64,000 nucleotides of DNA from Lewinellaceae bacterium (lineage in GTDB: Bacteria; Bacteroidota; Bacteroidia; Chitinophagales; Saprospiraceae): the NCBI GenBank assembly GCA_020636005.1, contig JACJYR010000005.1, positions 1 through 64,000 of the forward strand, in the 5' to 3' direction. Shown here piece by piece: positions 1 through 6,680 of the stretch (its first letter is position 1; every line of letters starts with the position of its first letter). A model generated the notes under the pieces. The model was given only the letters and a program-made list of their open reading frames with translations, was not told the origin of the DNA and did not search any database. The position numbers were made by a program, and so were the translations under genes.

Positions 1-2
1 TA

Positions 3-377
3 GACCTTTTCAACAAGCACATCAACAACCCCAATGTTTTTGAAAAAATGAGCATTTCGGCGGTGGATGGAATCTACTTTGTGAGCATAAAGGATATCGT
101 ACGTTTTGAGGCAGAAGATAATTACACCCATATTTTTTTGACCAACGGGGAAAGGATAACCGCATCCAAGACCATCAAAGCTTACGAAGACATGCTGATG
201 AGCATGAATTTTTACAGGGTGCACAAGCGGCACGTTATCAACCTGAATTTTATGCGGAAATTCATCAAAGGCGATGGGGGCTATTTGGTGATGGACGACG
301 GCAAAAAAATTGAGGTGTCAAGAAGGCGGCGGCCCGCATTTATGGAACAGATGCGCCGATTGGAAGAAGCGCTATGA
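3..377 (+). CDS. LytTR response regulator, C-terminal part (5' end outside window)
   Basis: The reading frame is open from base 3 to the stop at 375-377, so this is the C-terminal part of a longer gene; the first internal Met is at base 48. The visible protein is a LytTR DNA-binding domain: a strand reading GIYFVSIKDIVRFEAEDNY, then the NGERITASKTIKAYED segment, the FYRVHKRHVINL motif and a closing DGKKIEVSRRRR strand. In LytR/AlgR regulators this domain follows a phosphoreceiver domain, which must lie upstream of the window. LytTR proteins bind pairs of direct repeats about 21 bp apart. The neighbours on the same strand are a small leader-type peptide and a LytS-type kinase, the expected partner. 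The domain call is secure; pairing with the kinase at 956 is inferred from gene order. Confidence 0.9.
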   Translation, partial: DLFNKHINNPNVFEKMSISAVDGIYFVSIKDIVRFEAEDNYTHIFLTNGERITASKTIKAYEDMLMSMNFYRVHKRHVINLNFMRKFIKGDGGYLVMDDGKKIEVSRRRRPAFMEQMRRLEEAL

Positions 378-449
378 CAATACACAATTATAAACCATGA
401 TTTGGCATAGGTGTGTTTGGGAGGCCTGCCAGATCCATCGTTATTTTCC

Positions 450-501
450 GGAAATGACTGATTAATTTTATGTTATTTTTTAAATTCTAATGGTCATTTC
501 C
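450..501. repeat. 9-bp inverted repeat upstream of the small peptide gene
   Basis: GGAAATGAC at 450-458 is perfectly complementary to GTCATTTCC at 493-501, leaving a 34-base AT-rich loop. It lies in the 228-base gap between the LytTR gene and the small peptide gene. It could be an operator or an mRNA structure. No T tract follows it, so it does not look like a simple terminator. Confidence 0.4.
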
Positions 502-605
502 CACTTTTTTGGGCCAGGATTATTTTGTCTGGCACCAAGCCCTTAACTTTGGAAGGTCGTAGGAAACACACACTTGTGTCTCGTCATCAAAACGAGAGAA
601 ACACT

Positions 606-815
606 ATGTTCGGATTATTCACCAAAAATCTCGATACTATGGAGAAAGCTACCAAAAAGAAACATCTCGGCGAATTAGACGATCTCAATCAGATCAAAAA
701 GGAAGAAATGGGTGAGTTTCTGGGAGGAAATACCAAACCCGGCGAGAAGAAAAGAGGTCGTTTTCTGGGTCTTTTTTTTGGCCCCAGTCCTTGTCAAGGA
801 GATTTGCCTCAGTAG
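606..815 (+). CDS. small peptide with double-glycine-type leader
   Basis: This is a 69-residue reading frame. Counting back from the Gly-Gly in GEFLGG, position -4 is Phe, -7 Met, -8 Glu and -12 Ile. That is the pattern of double-glycine leaders cleaved by C39-peptidase exporters, and it resembles the GG-leader precursor families of Bacteroidota. Cleavage would release about 28 residues, starting NTKPGEKKRGRF, with several basic residues and a single Cys. Start 606 was chosen because a purine-rich stretch precedes it; Met at 639 would give a more typical 30-residue leader, and the frame is open back to 525. A terminator follows at 851. No C39 exporter is visible in the window, so export is inferred. 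Its place between a LytTR regulator and a LytS-type kinase suggests a signal peptide, but coding by such a short frame is not proven. Confidence 0.5.
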   Translation: MFGLFTKNLDTMEKATKKKHLGELDDLNQIKKEEMGEFLGGNTKPGEKKRGRFLGLFFGPSPCQGDLPQ

Positions 816-849
816 ATGTAAGGTAGTTCAAGATGATTTAAAGTACATA

Positions 850-884
850 AGGAGACTGCACACGCAGGATGCGGTCTCCTTTTC
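850..884 (+). terminator. rho-independent terminator after the small peptide gene
   Basis: GGAGACTGC at 851-859 pairs with GCGGTCTCC at 871-879 (nine pairs, one G-U), with an 11-base loop and TTTT immediately after. It separates the peptide gene from the kinase gene, so the kinase probably has its own promoter or depends on read-through. Confidence 0.7.
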
Positions 885-955
885 TATTGCCCCAACTCAG
901 GGGACTTGCCGTGTGTAAGCCAGTTTGCTATTTCACCATGAAACCCAAATAAGTA

Positions 956-2872
956 ATGGTTGACAACACTACACATCTATTAATGGAACAAGATGTTCCT
1001 TTGCTCACAGACCCAACCATTGTTGATGCGAGACTGCAGCGCCTTTCTGCCCTTGACAGGGTGGCCGGTCAACTGGTTTTCACCGATATTTCAAAAGCCC
1101 AGAAATTGCTGGCAGAACAACAAGAACTCCTTCGGGAATACCCACAGCCCGACTTTCAACTCAACTTTCACATCAACACAGCCCTGGTCGAAAACCAACT
1201 TTATAACTACAACCTTGCTGAAATACATTTCCGGTTAGCCCTTGAGATTTTAGGCGAACGCGGCAACGTCCGCCAGTTTGCAGAAACCTACATTGATTAT
1301 GCAGGCACCTTGTTGAACCTGGAACAAATGGACCGGGCAAAGCTCTACCTCAACCAGGCAGACCGCTACCTTAAAAACTTTCCTGATGACCAGCTAAAGG
1401 CAAGGTATATATGCAGGGAAGGATACCTCCAATTGAAAAATTCCAATTATCCGAAAGCGCTCCAGCTTTTCCACGAATCCAAAAGGCGGCTTGAGAAATT
1501 GGAAAAAGATCTCAGCCTTAAGGACTACTATTTTATTACCCTCATCGAGAGCGGGCTTGGCACGGTGCACGCCCAAAACAACAACCCGGAAAAAAGTATC
1601 GAGGCCTATGAAGAGGTGGTTAAGCTGTGCGAAAAAATTGGGATGCGCTCCCGCCTTAGCTGGCATTATCTTAACGTGGGAAACGGTTACATGACCACAC
1701 AGGACTACGAAAACGCCAGCCGCTATTTTAAAAATGCCATCAAAGTGGTGGACGATGTAAACCAACAGGCAAGGGCTATTGCGTTTGCCAACCTGGGCTA
1801 TTGCTATCTTCAAAAAGGGCAGCAGAAGGAAGCACTTGAGCTGTTTTCAAAAGCCTATCCACTTTTCAAAGAAAAGCGGGATAAGAACCTGGCAAACATT
1901 GAATGGTGGAGGGCAAAGATCTTCGAAGAAGACAGAAAAAAGAGGGCCCTTAAATACTATTTCAAAGCGCTGGAACATGCCAAAAAAGCCCCGGATTATA
2001 AATTAATCTCCGTCATCCTGAAAGACATTGCCAGTCTTTACGCCAATGAGCTTGACTACAAAAACGCCTACGACTACCAGGTTTTATATGACCAGGCCGT
2101 CCAGCGTTATCTGTATGAGGTGAAGGATTCGGAAATCAGGGAACTTGAAATAAAATACAATGCCGAACGAAAGGAAAAAGAAGCCGAGATGTTTAAACTT
2201 CAGGCTTCGGGGCTGCAATTAAAGGCGCTAAGGGCACAGATGAACCCTCACTTTGTTTTCAATGCGCTTAACTCAGTCCAAAACTTTATTACCTCCAACG
2301 ATGGGACGCTGGCCGCCAAGTACCTGGCCCAGTTTGCCCACCTGATGCGCCAGAGCCTGGAATACTCTGAACTCGAAGTGATTTCTCTGGAAAAAGAAAT
2401 CGAGTTCCTTAGGGATTACCTTGAAATCAATGAAAAACTCCGGTTTGAAAACAAACTCAGTTATGAGATCATTGTGGATGAAGATATCGAGGAAGATATT
2501 TACGGCGTGCCAACCATGATTATCCAGCCCTATGTGGAAAATGCTATCGAGCATGGCATTCGTCCGAAGAAAAATGGCTTGATAACGGTGAAGTTTTCAT
2601 CAAAAGATGAAAATACAATCCTTTGTGTAGTAGAAGACGATGGTGTTGGCAGGGAAAGGGTTAAGATTTTGCAAGACAACAACCCCAGTTACAAAGACCA
2701 CCGGTCATTGGGTACAAAAATTACGCAGGAGAGGCTCGAAATCTTATTGAAAGACAAAGGCAACGAGGAAAAAGCAGTGAGTATTATTGACCTGAAAGAC
2801 GAATTAACCGGGGAGCCCTTGGGCACTAGGGTCGAAATCCTAATCCCCATCGTAGAAATTCAAATGAAGTAG
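956..2872 (+). CDS. soluble TPR-containing LytS-type sensor histidine kinase
   Basis: This 638-residue protein has roughly residues 30-390 in TPR-like helical repeats (for example LNVGNGYMTTQDYENASRYF and LGYCYLQKGQQKEALELF). A short coiled coil follows near 390-425, then a His_kinase domain with the phospho-acceptor His432 in the motif AQMNPHFVFNALNS. The C-terminal ATPase domain has QPYVENAIEHGI (N box) and VEDDGVGRER (G box). I see no signal peptide or membrane segment, whereas most Bacteroidota TPR-LytS kinases have both, so the input must be cytoplasmic. LytS-type kinases normally phosphorylate LytTR regulators, and the LytTR gene just upstream is the likely partner. A TPR bundle in a soluble regulator could bind an imported peptide, as in RRNPP proteins, but that is inference. 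Start 956 gives the full TPR array. Confidence 0.88.
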   Translation: MVDNTTHLLMEQDVPLLTDPTIVDARLQRLSALDRVAGQLVFTDISKAQKLLAEQQELLREYPQPDFQLNFHINTALVENQLYNYNLAEIHFRLALEILGERGNVRQFAETYIDYAGTLLNLEQMDRAKLYLNQADRYLKNFPDDQLKARYICREGYLQLKNSNYPKALQLFHESKRRLEKLEKDLSLKDYYFITLIESGLGTVHAQNNNPEKSIEAYEEVVKLCEKIGMRSRLSWHYLNVGNGYMTTQDYENASRYFKNAIKVVDDVNQQARAIAFANLGYCYLQKGQQKEALELFSKAYPLFKEKRDKNLANIEWWRAKIFEEDRKKRALKYYFKALEHAKKAPDYKLISVILKDIASLYANELDYKNAYDYQVLYDQAVQRYLYEVKDSEIRELEIKYNAERKEKEAEMFKLQASGLQLKALRAQMNPHFVFNALNSVQNFITSNDGTLAAKYLAQFAHLMRQSLEYSELEVISLEKEIEFLRDYLEINEKLRFENKLSYEIIVDEDIEEDIYGVPTMIIQPYVENAIEHGIRPKKNGLITVKFSSKDENTILCVVEDDGVGRERVKILQDNNPSYKDHRSLGTKITQERLEILLKDKGNEEKAVSIIDLKDELTGEPLGTRVEILIPIVEIQMK

Positions 2873-2976
2873 TTCCCCTGCCCCTTTTTTGATGTTTATG
2901 AATCTACCAAGTTGGTTTTCAATCAATTTCTTAAGGTAAAATTTTTCTATTTATAGAAAATAAAATACATTTGCAA

Positions 2977-3048
2977 AGTTTTCTCATAGTATGTTTGTTT
3001 AATCTTCCTGCACCTTAATTCCCTCCTGGGGTGCAGGACTTTTTTTTT
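2977..3048 (+). ncRNA. putative small RNA element, copy 1
   Basis: The 20-base box AGTTTTCTCATAGTATGTTT occupies 2977-2996. Ten bases later CCTGCACC (3007-3014) pairs with GGTGCAGG (3030-3037), and a T tract begins at 3040. The loop contains TCCCTCCT. TATGTTTG at 2990-2997 fits the Bacteroidota -7 consensus TAnnTTTG, with TTTG 16 bases upstream in the -33 region. If this is the promoter, the transcript is little more than the hairpin plus U tail, about 40-50 nt. No reading frame lies between box and hairpin. It could instead be the 3' terminator of the kinase mRNA, but the two further copies argue for an independent element. Confidence 0.55.
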
Positions 3049-3180
3049 AAAAAAAGATGTGTAGTTTCTCTTACTGTTTAGTGCCGCAAAAATAAAATCA
3101 GCCTTGTTTAAATTTCAACGGGACTGGCTACCAAAAGAATCTTTAATTTTTACATATAATTTCCGTTTATTCAGAAATAC

Positions 3181-3213
3181 CTGCCGTTCCCTAAAGAAAT
3201 CCTACCGTTTCCT
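3181..3213 (+). promoter_or_regulatory. LytTR-operator-like direct repeat upstream of element copy 2
   Basis: CTGCCGTTCCCT at 3181-3192 is repeated as CTACCGTTTCCT at 3202-3213, an exact 21-base period (two helical turns). LytTR regulators such as AgrA and BtsR bind imperfect ACCGTT/ACAGTT-like direct repeats with this period. The pair sits about 87 bases upstream of TATGTTT in copy 2. The repeat is seen directly; the regulator assignment is inference. Confidence 0.45.
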
Positions 3214-3278
3214 CGTAGAAAATTCCACTGCGTAAATGTAGCTTTTTTTCCAATAAATGGTACAATACCTTTATGTCA

Positions 3279-3348
3279 AGTTTTCTCATAGTATGTTTAA
3301 TTCTCCTACACCTTCTTTTCCCTTCTGGGGTGTAGGAATTTTTTTTTT
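3279..3348 (+). ncRNA. putative small RNA element, copy 2
   Basis: The box AGTTTTCTCATAGTATGTTT at 3279-3298 is identical to copy 1. The stem is TCCTACACC (3304-3312) with GGTGTAGGA (3329-3337), followed by a T tract from 3339. Relative to copy 1 a G-C pair has become A-T on both arms, which is a compensatory change. The loop is pyrimidine rich and contains TTCCCTTCT. A LytTR-like direct repeat lies upstream. Confidence 0.55.
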
Positions 3349-3639
3349 ATACCCTGCTGACTTGAAAGATTCTCAAATACTGGAGCGTGCCTTCCGGGAA
3401 ATACCGGGGATTGGGCAAAGTTCCTTTTTTGCAATGGTTTAGTTTTTTATTGATTGTTGGAATGAGAAATCTAAGCGCCTTCATCTGTTGATTCCCTTCT
3501 GTTCTAATTCTGTGCCAGAACTTTACATATTTAAAAAATAATCCCTAATTCCCTTTTTTTGGTTTGGCCCTTCAAGAATGCCTGGTCAAAAAACAGTTAT
3601 CACTTCAAATGTCAACTTTCCTTATTCTAAACCAAAACG

Positions 3640-3670
3640 CCCGCTTGGCCCCGAAAACTACCCGTTTCCT
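3640..3670 (+). promoter_or_regulatory. LytTR-operator-like direct repeat upstream of element copy 3
   Basis: CCCGCTTGG at 3640-3648 and CCCGTTTCC at 3661-3669 are 21 bases apart. The second half, within CTACCCGTTTCCT, closely matches the downstream half-site of the copy 2 repeat (CTACCGTTTCCT). It lies about 70 bases upstream of TATGTTT in copy 3. The first half-site is weaker. Assignment to a LytTR protein is inferred. Confidence 0.4.
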
Positions 3671-3718
3671 AAAAGCAGCTTTTATACAAGTTTACAATGA
3701 TGCTACTTTGCATCGTGT

Positions 3719-3789
3719 AGTTTTCTCATAGTATGTTTAGTGCTCCTACATCAGCCTTAGCCTCCCCCGATGTAGGAGTTTTTTTTTTG
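3719..3789 (+). ncRNA. putative small RNA element, copy 3
   Basis: The box AGTTTTCTCATAGTATGTTT at 3719-3738 is identical to the other copies. CTCCTACATC (3743-3752) pairs with GATGTAGGAG (3769-3778), followed by about ten T. A further C-G pair of copies 1 and 2 is here T-A, again changed on both arms. The loop contains CCTCCCCC. CTTTG at 3706-3710 lies about 21 bases before TATGTTT and fits a Bacteroidota -33 box. On the minus strand no T tract follows, so the hairpin is not a terminator for the convergent pbpC gene. Confidence 0.55.
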
Positions 3790-3853
3790 CTCCAAATCGA
3801 AGGTTTTCTTTAGGAGCAAATAAGGTTGGTGTAATTTCAACCTGCTTCGGCCA

Positions 3854-6271
3854 TCATTTCCCCCTGGGTAAAATTTCAAAAACCTGCTCCAGCCTGTTTC
3901 CCATCTCATCCACTACCGTTAATATGTGTTTTCCTGCCGAAGGGTTCAGGGCCATTTCGTGAAAAGTTGAGGTCATTCCTATGTATTGGTTGTCAATGTG
4001 CCAGTAAACAAGCGTTTCGGCCCGACGGTGGGCTATTTTGAAAACAGTCCTGCTCATTTTTCCGTCCAGATCAACGGGCACATAAATTTTAGTCGGGTTT
4101 TTGGGGTAAATCAATTCCATCATCTCTTTATCGCCTTTCTTGTGTTGCCCGCAATCCTTTCTGAAAGGTGGCAGGGGCCGGTAGTTGGGGTTTTGCGACC
4201 TGTAGTAGAATTCTTCCAGGGGCGGCAACAAGAACCAAGGTGTTTGAACCATATTTGATGGTAGTTCGCAGTCGGCGGACACCTGGAATTGTTTCCCTTT
4301 ATCAAGATTGATTAACTGATGGTATGGGCAAGGCTGGGAATTGAGGCCGTTCAATGGCCCCCAAACCGTGTCTTTTTCACAAATAGGCAATGCGAGGAAA
4401 CCGCTTTGCCGACAAACTGTCATTTTTTTCATTTCATCAAAAGGAGCATCGAACCACCGGGAAGAAGACAGCAGGTCAAAAACCTCGAAAAGCAGAGGGG
4501 CTGCTGCATAAATACCCACCAGGCCAGGCCGTCCCTCCCCATCTGCATTGCCAGCCCAGATACCTACCACATATTTTGGGGTCACACCAATAGCCCAGGC
4601 GTCCCTGAAGCCAAAACTTGTACCTGTTTTCCAGGCTATCGGTATGGTAGATTCAAATTTCTCCCAGGTACCCTCGGCATTGGGCCTTTGCAAATCGTGC
4701 ATGGCGTCGAAGGCAAACCATATAGCGTTGGCAGAAAGGTAGCTTGGGTCATTTAATAAATCGGATTTTGCTTTTATCTCCTGGTCGTTCCTTTTTTGGT
4801 AGGATGCCTTTTTGAAATCATCCTGTGAATACCGGCCATTGTTAGGGTAAAAATGGTTGAGCGTTCTTGCCATTCCTCCATAAACATTGGCGATATCCCA
4901 TAAAGATCCCTCTGCCCCACCGAGAATAAGCGTTAGCCCGTAGTGCTGTGGGGGGAACGTAAGCGTGGTTAGCCCCAGTTTTTTCAAGTTGTGGTGAAAT
5001 TTTTCCACTCCATATTGTTGAAGCATCCTCACAAAAGGGACATTGAGCGACCTCACCAGGGCGGTTTTCGCCGGCACGACGCCATTGTAGGTTTCCAGGA
5101 AATTTTCGGGCCGGTAGCCATTCATCTGGGTGGGCACATCCGGCAACAAATTGGTAGGCAGCAACTGTCCTTCCTGCATCATCATTGCATAGAGCATGGG
5201 CTTCAGGATGCTGCCGGTACTCCTTGGAGCTTTTATGATGTCCACATCCTCCCCGTGCTCCGCTCCTGCTCCGGGTTCATTGCCAACATAGGCCAGCACT
5301 TCATTTTTCTCCACATCCAGCACCAATACGGCTAAATTATGTATCTCGTTGCCGTTTAAAACAGCACCTTTCCTGACGCATAATTCGTTTATACGGCTTT
5401 GAAGCGGCCCATCCAGCGTGGAAACGACTTTAGTTCCCCGAAGATCCGGTTCCAATTGTTTTTCGGAAAAGGCCCTGTCCAACAGGTGGGGAGCAAGGTT
5501 TGGAAGTGGTTTTGGCCTGTCGGGGAGCGGTTCTTCGAGGGCCAATAAATAAGCTACTGAATCTATCGCCCCTTGGCCCAGCAATTTTTCCAGCAATTGG
5601 TCCCGTTTTGTCGTAAGCGCCCTCCTGTTCCTGCCGGGGTAGATAAGCGCTGGGCTATTGGGCAGCACGGCCAGGGTGGTTGCTTCTGACCAGGAGAGTA
5701 GCTGGGGTTTTTTACCAAAATAACGCCAGGAGGCTGCATCCAGGCCAACGACATTCCCGCCAAATGGAGCATTGGAGGCGTAAAGTGCAAGAATTTCCTT
5801 TTTTGAAAAACGTAATTCCAGCCGGAGTGCAAGCCACACTTCTATAAACTTTTCAAGTAGGGTGCGGGGTTTTCCTTTTCGGGCCATCCGGATGACCTGC
5901 ATGGACAAGGTACTTCCGCCACTCACCACTCTTCCGTTACGGATATTTTGCGACAAGGCCCTGCCAAAAGCGATGGGGTCGAAGCCGGGATGTTTGTAAA
6001 ACCGTTTGTCTTCAAAGGCTATGATGGCCTTTTCAAAATTATTCGGCACTTCTTCATTGAATGGAAAACGCCACTGGCCATCCTTGGCTATCCGTGCCCC
6101 CAGCAGGTTCCCATCCCGGTCTTCCAAAACTTTGGAAACAGGGTCCCTAAAAAGGGGATTGGGCAAGGAAAACCAAAATACAGTGAGGAGGACGCCTGTA
6201 AGGATCAGTGTCGCCCTCCCAAATCTTTTCAGAAAATACCGTCGCTCCCATTTGCTTTTTTGCACAGCCAT
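3854..6271 (-). CDS. pbpC: penicillin-binding protein 1C (bifunctional transglycosylase/transpeptidase)
   Basis: This 805-residue inner-membrane protein polymerises and cross-links peptidoglycan in the periplasm. A single membrane anchor spans about residues 20-37. The GT51 transglycosylase domain has the catalytic Glu87 in FEDKRFYKHPGFDP and the GGSTLSMQVIRM motif. The transpeptidase domain has SILK (Ser354-Lys357, within STGSILKP), SLN (408-410) and KTG (548-550, within AWKTGTSFGFRD). The C-terminal 100 residues match the BiPBP_C domain typical of PBP1C. All catalytic motifs are present and the length is normal for the family. PBP1C often sits next to an alpha-2-macroglobulin gene; none is visible here. 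It is transcribed alone, convergent with the small RNA elements. Confidence 0.95.
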   Translation of the reverse strand: MAVQKSKWERRYFLKRFGRATLILTGVLLTVFWFSLPNPLFRDPVSKVLEDRDGNLLGARIAKDGQWRFPFNEEVPNNFEKAIIAFEDKRFYKHPGFDPIAFGRALSQNIRNGRVVSGGSTLSMQVIRMARKGKPRTLLEKFIEVWLALRLELRFSKKEILALYASNAPFGGNVVGLDAASWRYFGKKPQLLSWSEATTLAVLPNSPALIYPGRNRRALTTKRDQLLEKLLGQGAIDSVAYLLALEEPLPDRPKPLPNLAPHLLDRAFSEKQLEPDLRGTKVVSTLDGPLQSRINELCVRKGAVLNGNEIHNLAVLVLDVEKNEVLAYVGNEPGAGAEHGEDVDIIKAPRSTGSILKPMLYAMMMQEGQLLPTNLLPDVPTQMNGYRPENFLETYNGVVPAKTALVRSLNVPFVRMLQQYGVEKFHHNLKKLGLTTLTFPPQHYGLTLILGGAEGSLWDIANVYGGMARTLNHFYPNNGRYSQDDFKKASYQKRNDQEIKAKSDLLNDPSYLSANAIWFAFDAMHDLQRPNAEGTWEKFESTIPIAWKTGTSFGFRDAWAIGVTPKYVVGIWAGNADGEGRPGLVGIYAAAPLLFEVFDLLSSSRWFDAPFDEMKKMTVCRQSGFLALPICEKDTVWGPLNGLNSQPCPYHQLINLDKGKQFQVSADCELPSNMVQTPWFLLPPLEEFYYRSQNPNYRPLPPFRKDCGQHKKGDKEMMELIYPKNPTKIYVPVDLDGKMSRTVFKIAHRRAETLVYWHIDNQYIGMTSTFHEMALNPSAGKHILTVVDEMGNRLEQVFEILPRGK

Positions 6272-6680
6272 TGAAGTAGTTTCAACTCAAATCTCACCAA
6301 TCTTTTAAAAAAGCGGTAACTTAAATTCTAAAACCACAGAAAAAATAAGATTCCACATTTGCAAATTTTCCCTGTTTATGAAATACCTTTAGGCGTCAAT
6401 CATTGTCATCGGGACTCACTTCATACCGGCTCCTCCCGCTTTCCCACCACCTGGTTTTCTCACTTAGCAACGATGGAAAAATTAACTTCCCTGTTTTGGT
6501 TTTAAAACCCCGGCAATGGAAGGTTTTATTCAAAACTATCCCGAACTGGCTCCGGGGGCCGTCTTATTTTTCCTTCGGTTCCCAACTTAATTGACTGGCT
6601 GCACTCACGAACAGGATATTGCGCTAATCCTCAACCGATTAGGCAATCGTTTGAACACTATCACAACCAAAATTTACACC
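6272..6680. other. divergent intergenic region between pbpC and the beta-helix gene
   Basis: No gene is supported. TTTG at 6358-6361 and TACCTTTA at 6384-6391, 22 bases apart, form a plausible Bacteroidota-type promoter reading towards the beta-helix gene, though 290 bases from its start. The frame of the beta-helix gene is open back to 6591, but a signal peptide begins only at Met 6681. Confidence 0.35.

Larger units (their letters stand above)
2873..3853. other. 980-base intergenic region carrying three copies of a hairpin element
   Basis: No convincing gene is present. The region is AT rich and holds three related elements on the plus strand (2977, 3279 and 3719), each a conserved box followed by a hairpin and a T tract. 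Two 21-bp-period direct repeats precede the second and third copies. A perfect 8-bp dyad (TTTTCTAT / ATAGAAAA, 2943-2960) precedes the first copy, and smaller dyads (GGTA/TACC near 3259, GATGC/GCATC near 3699) precede the others. A short open frame at 3257-3442 runs straight through element 2 and is not considered real. Confidence 0.8.

Noticed and set aside
712..918. Overlapping 68-codon frame after the GG-leader peptide
   Set aside because: It overlaps the peptide gene in another frame and runs through the terminator stem, so it is probably chance.
2883..2976. LytTR-type 21-bp direct repeat upstream of element copy 1
   Set aside because: A CTACC half-site is present at 2904, but no matching half-site lies 21 bases to either side. 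Only copies 2 and 3 have the repeat.
3257..3442. 61-codon frame overlapping element copy 2
   Set aside because: It reads through the conserved box, hairpin and T tract, and has no domain and no counterpart at the other two copies.
3743..3789. Hairpin of element copy 3 as terminator of pbpC
   Set aside because: On the pbpC strand the T tract would have to follow the stem on the other side, where there is none; it is oriented for the plus strand.
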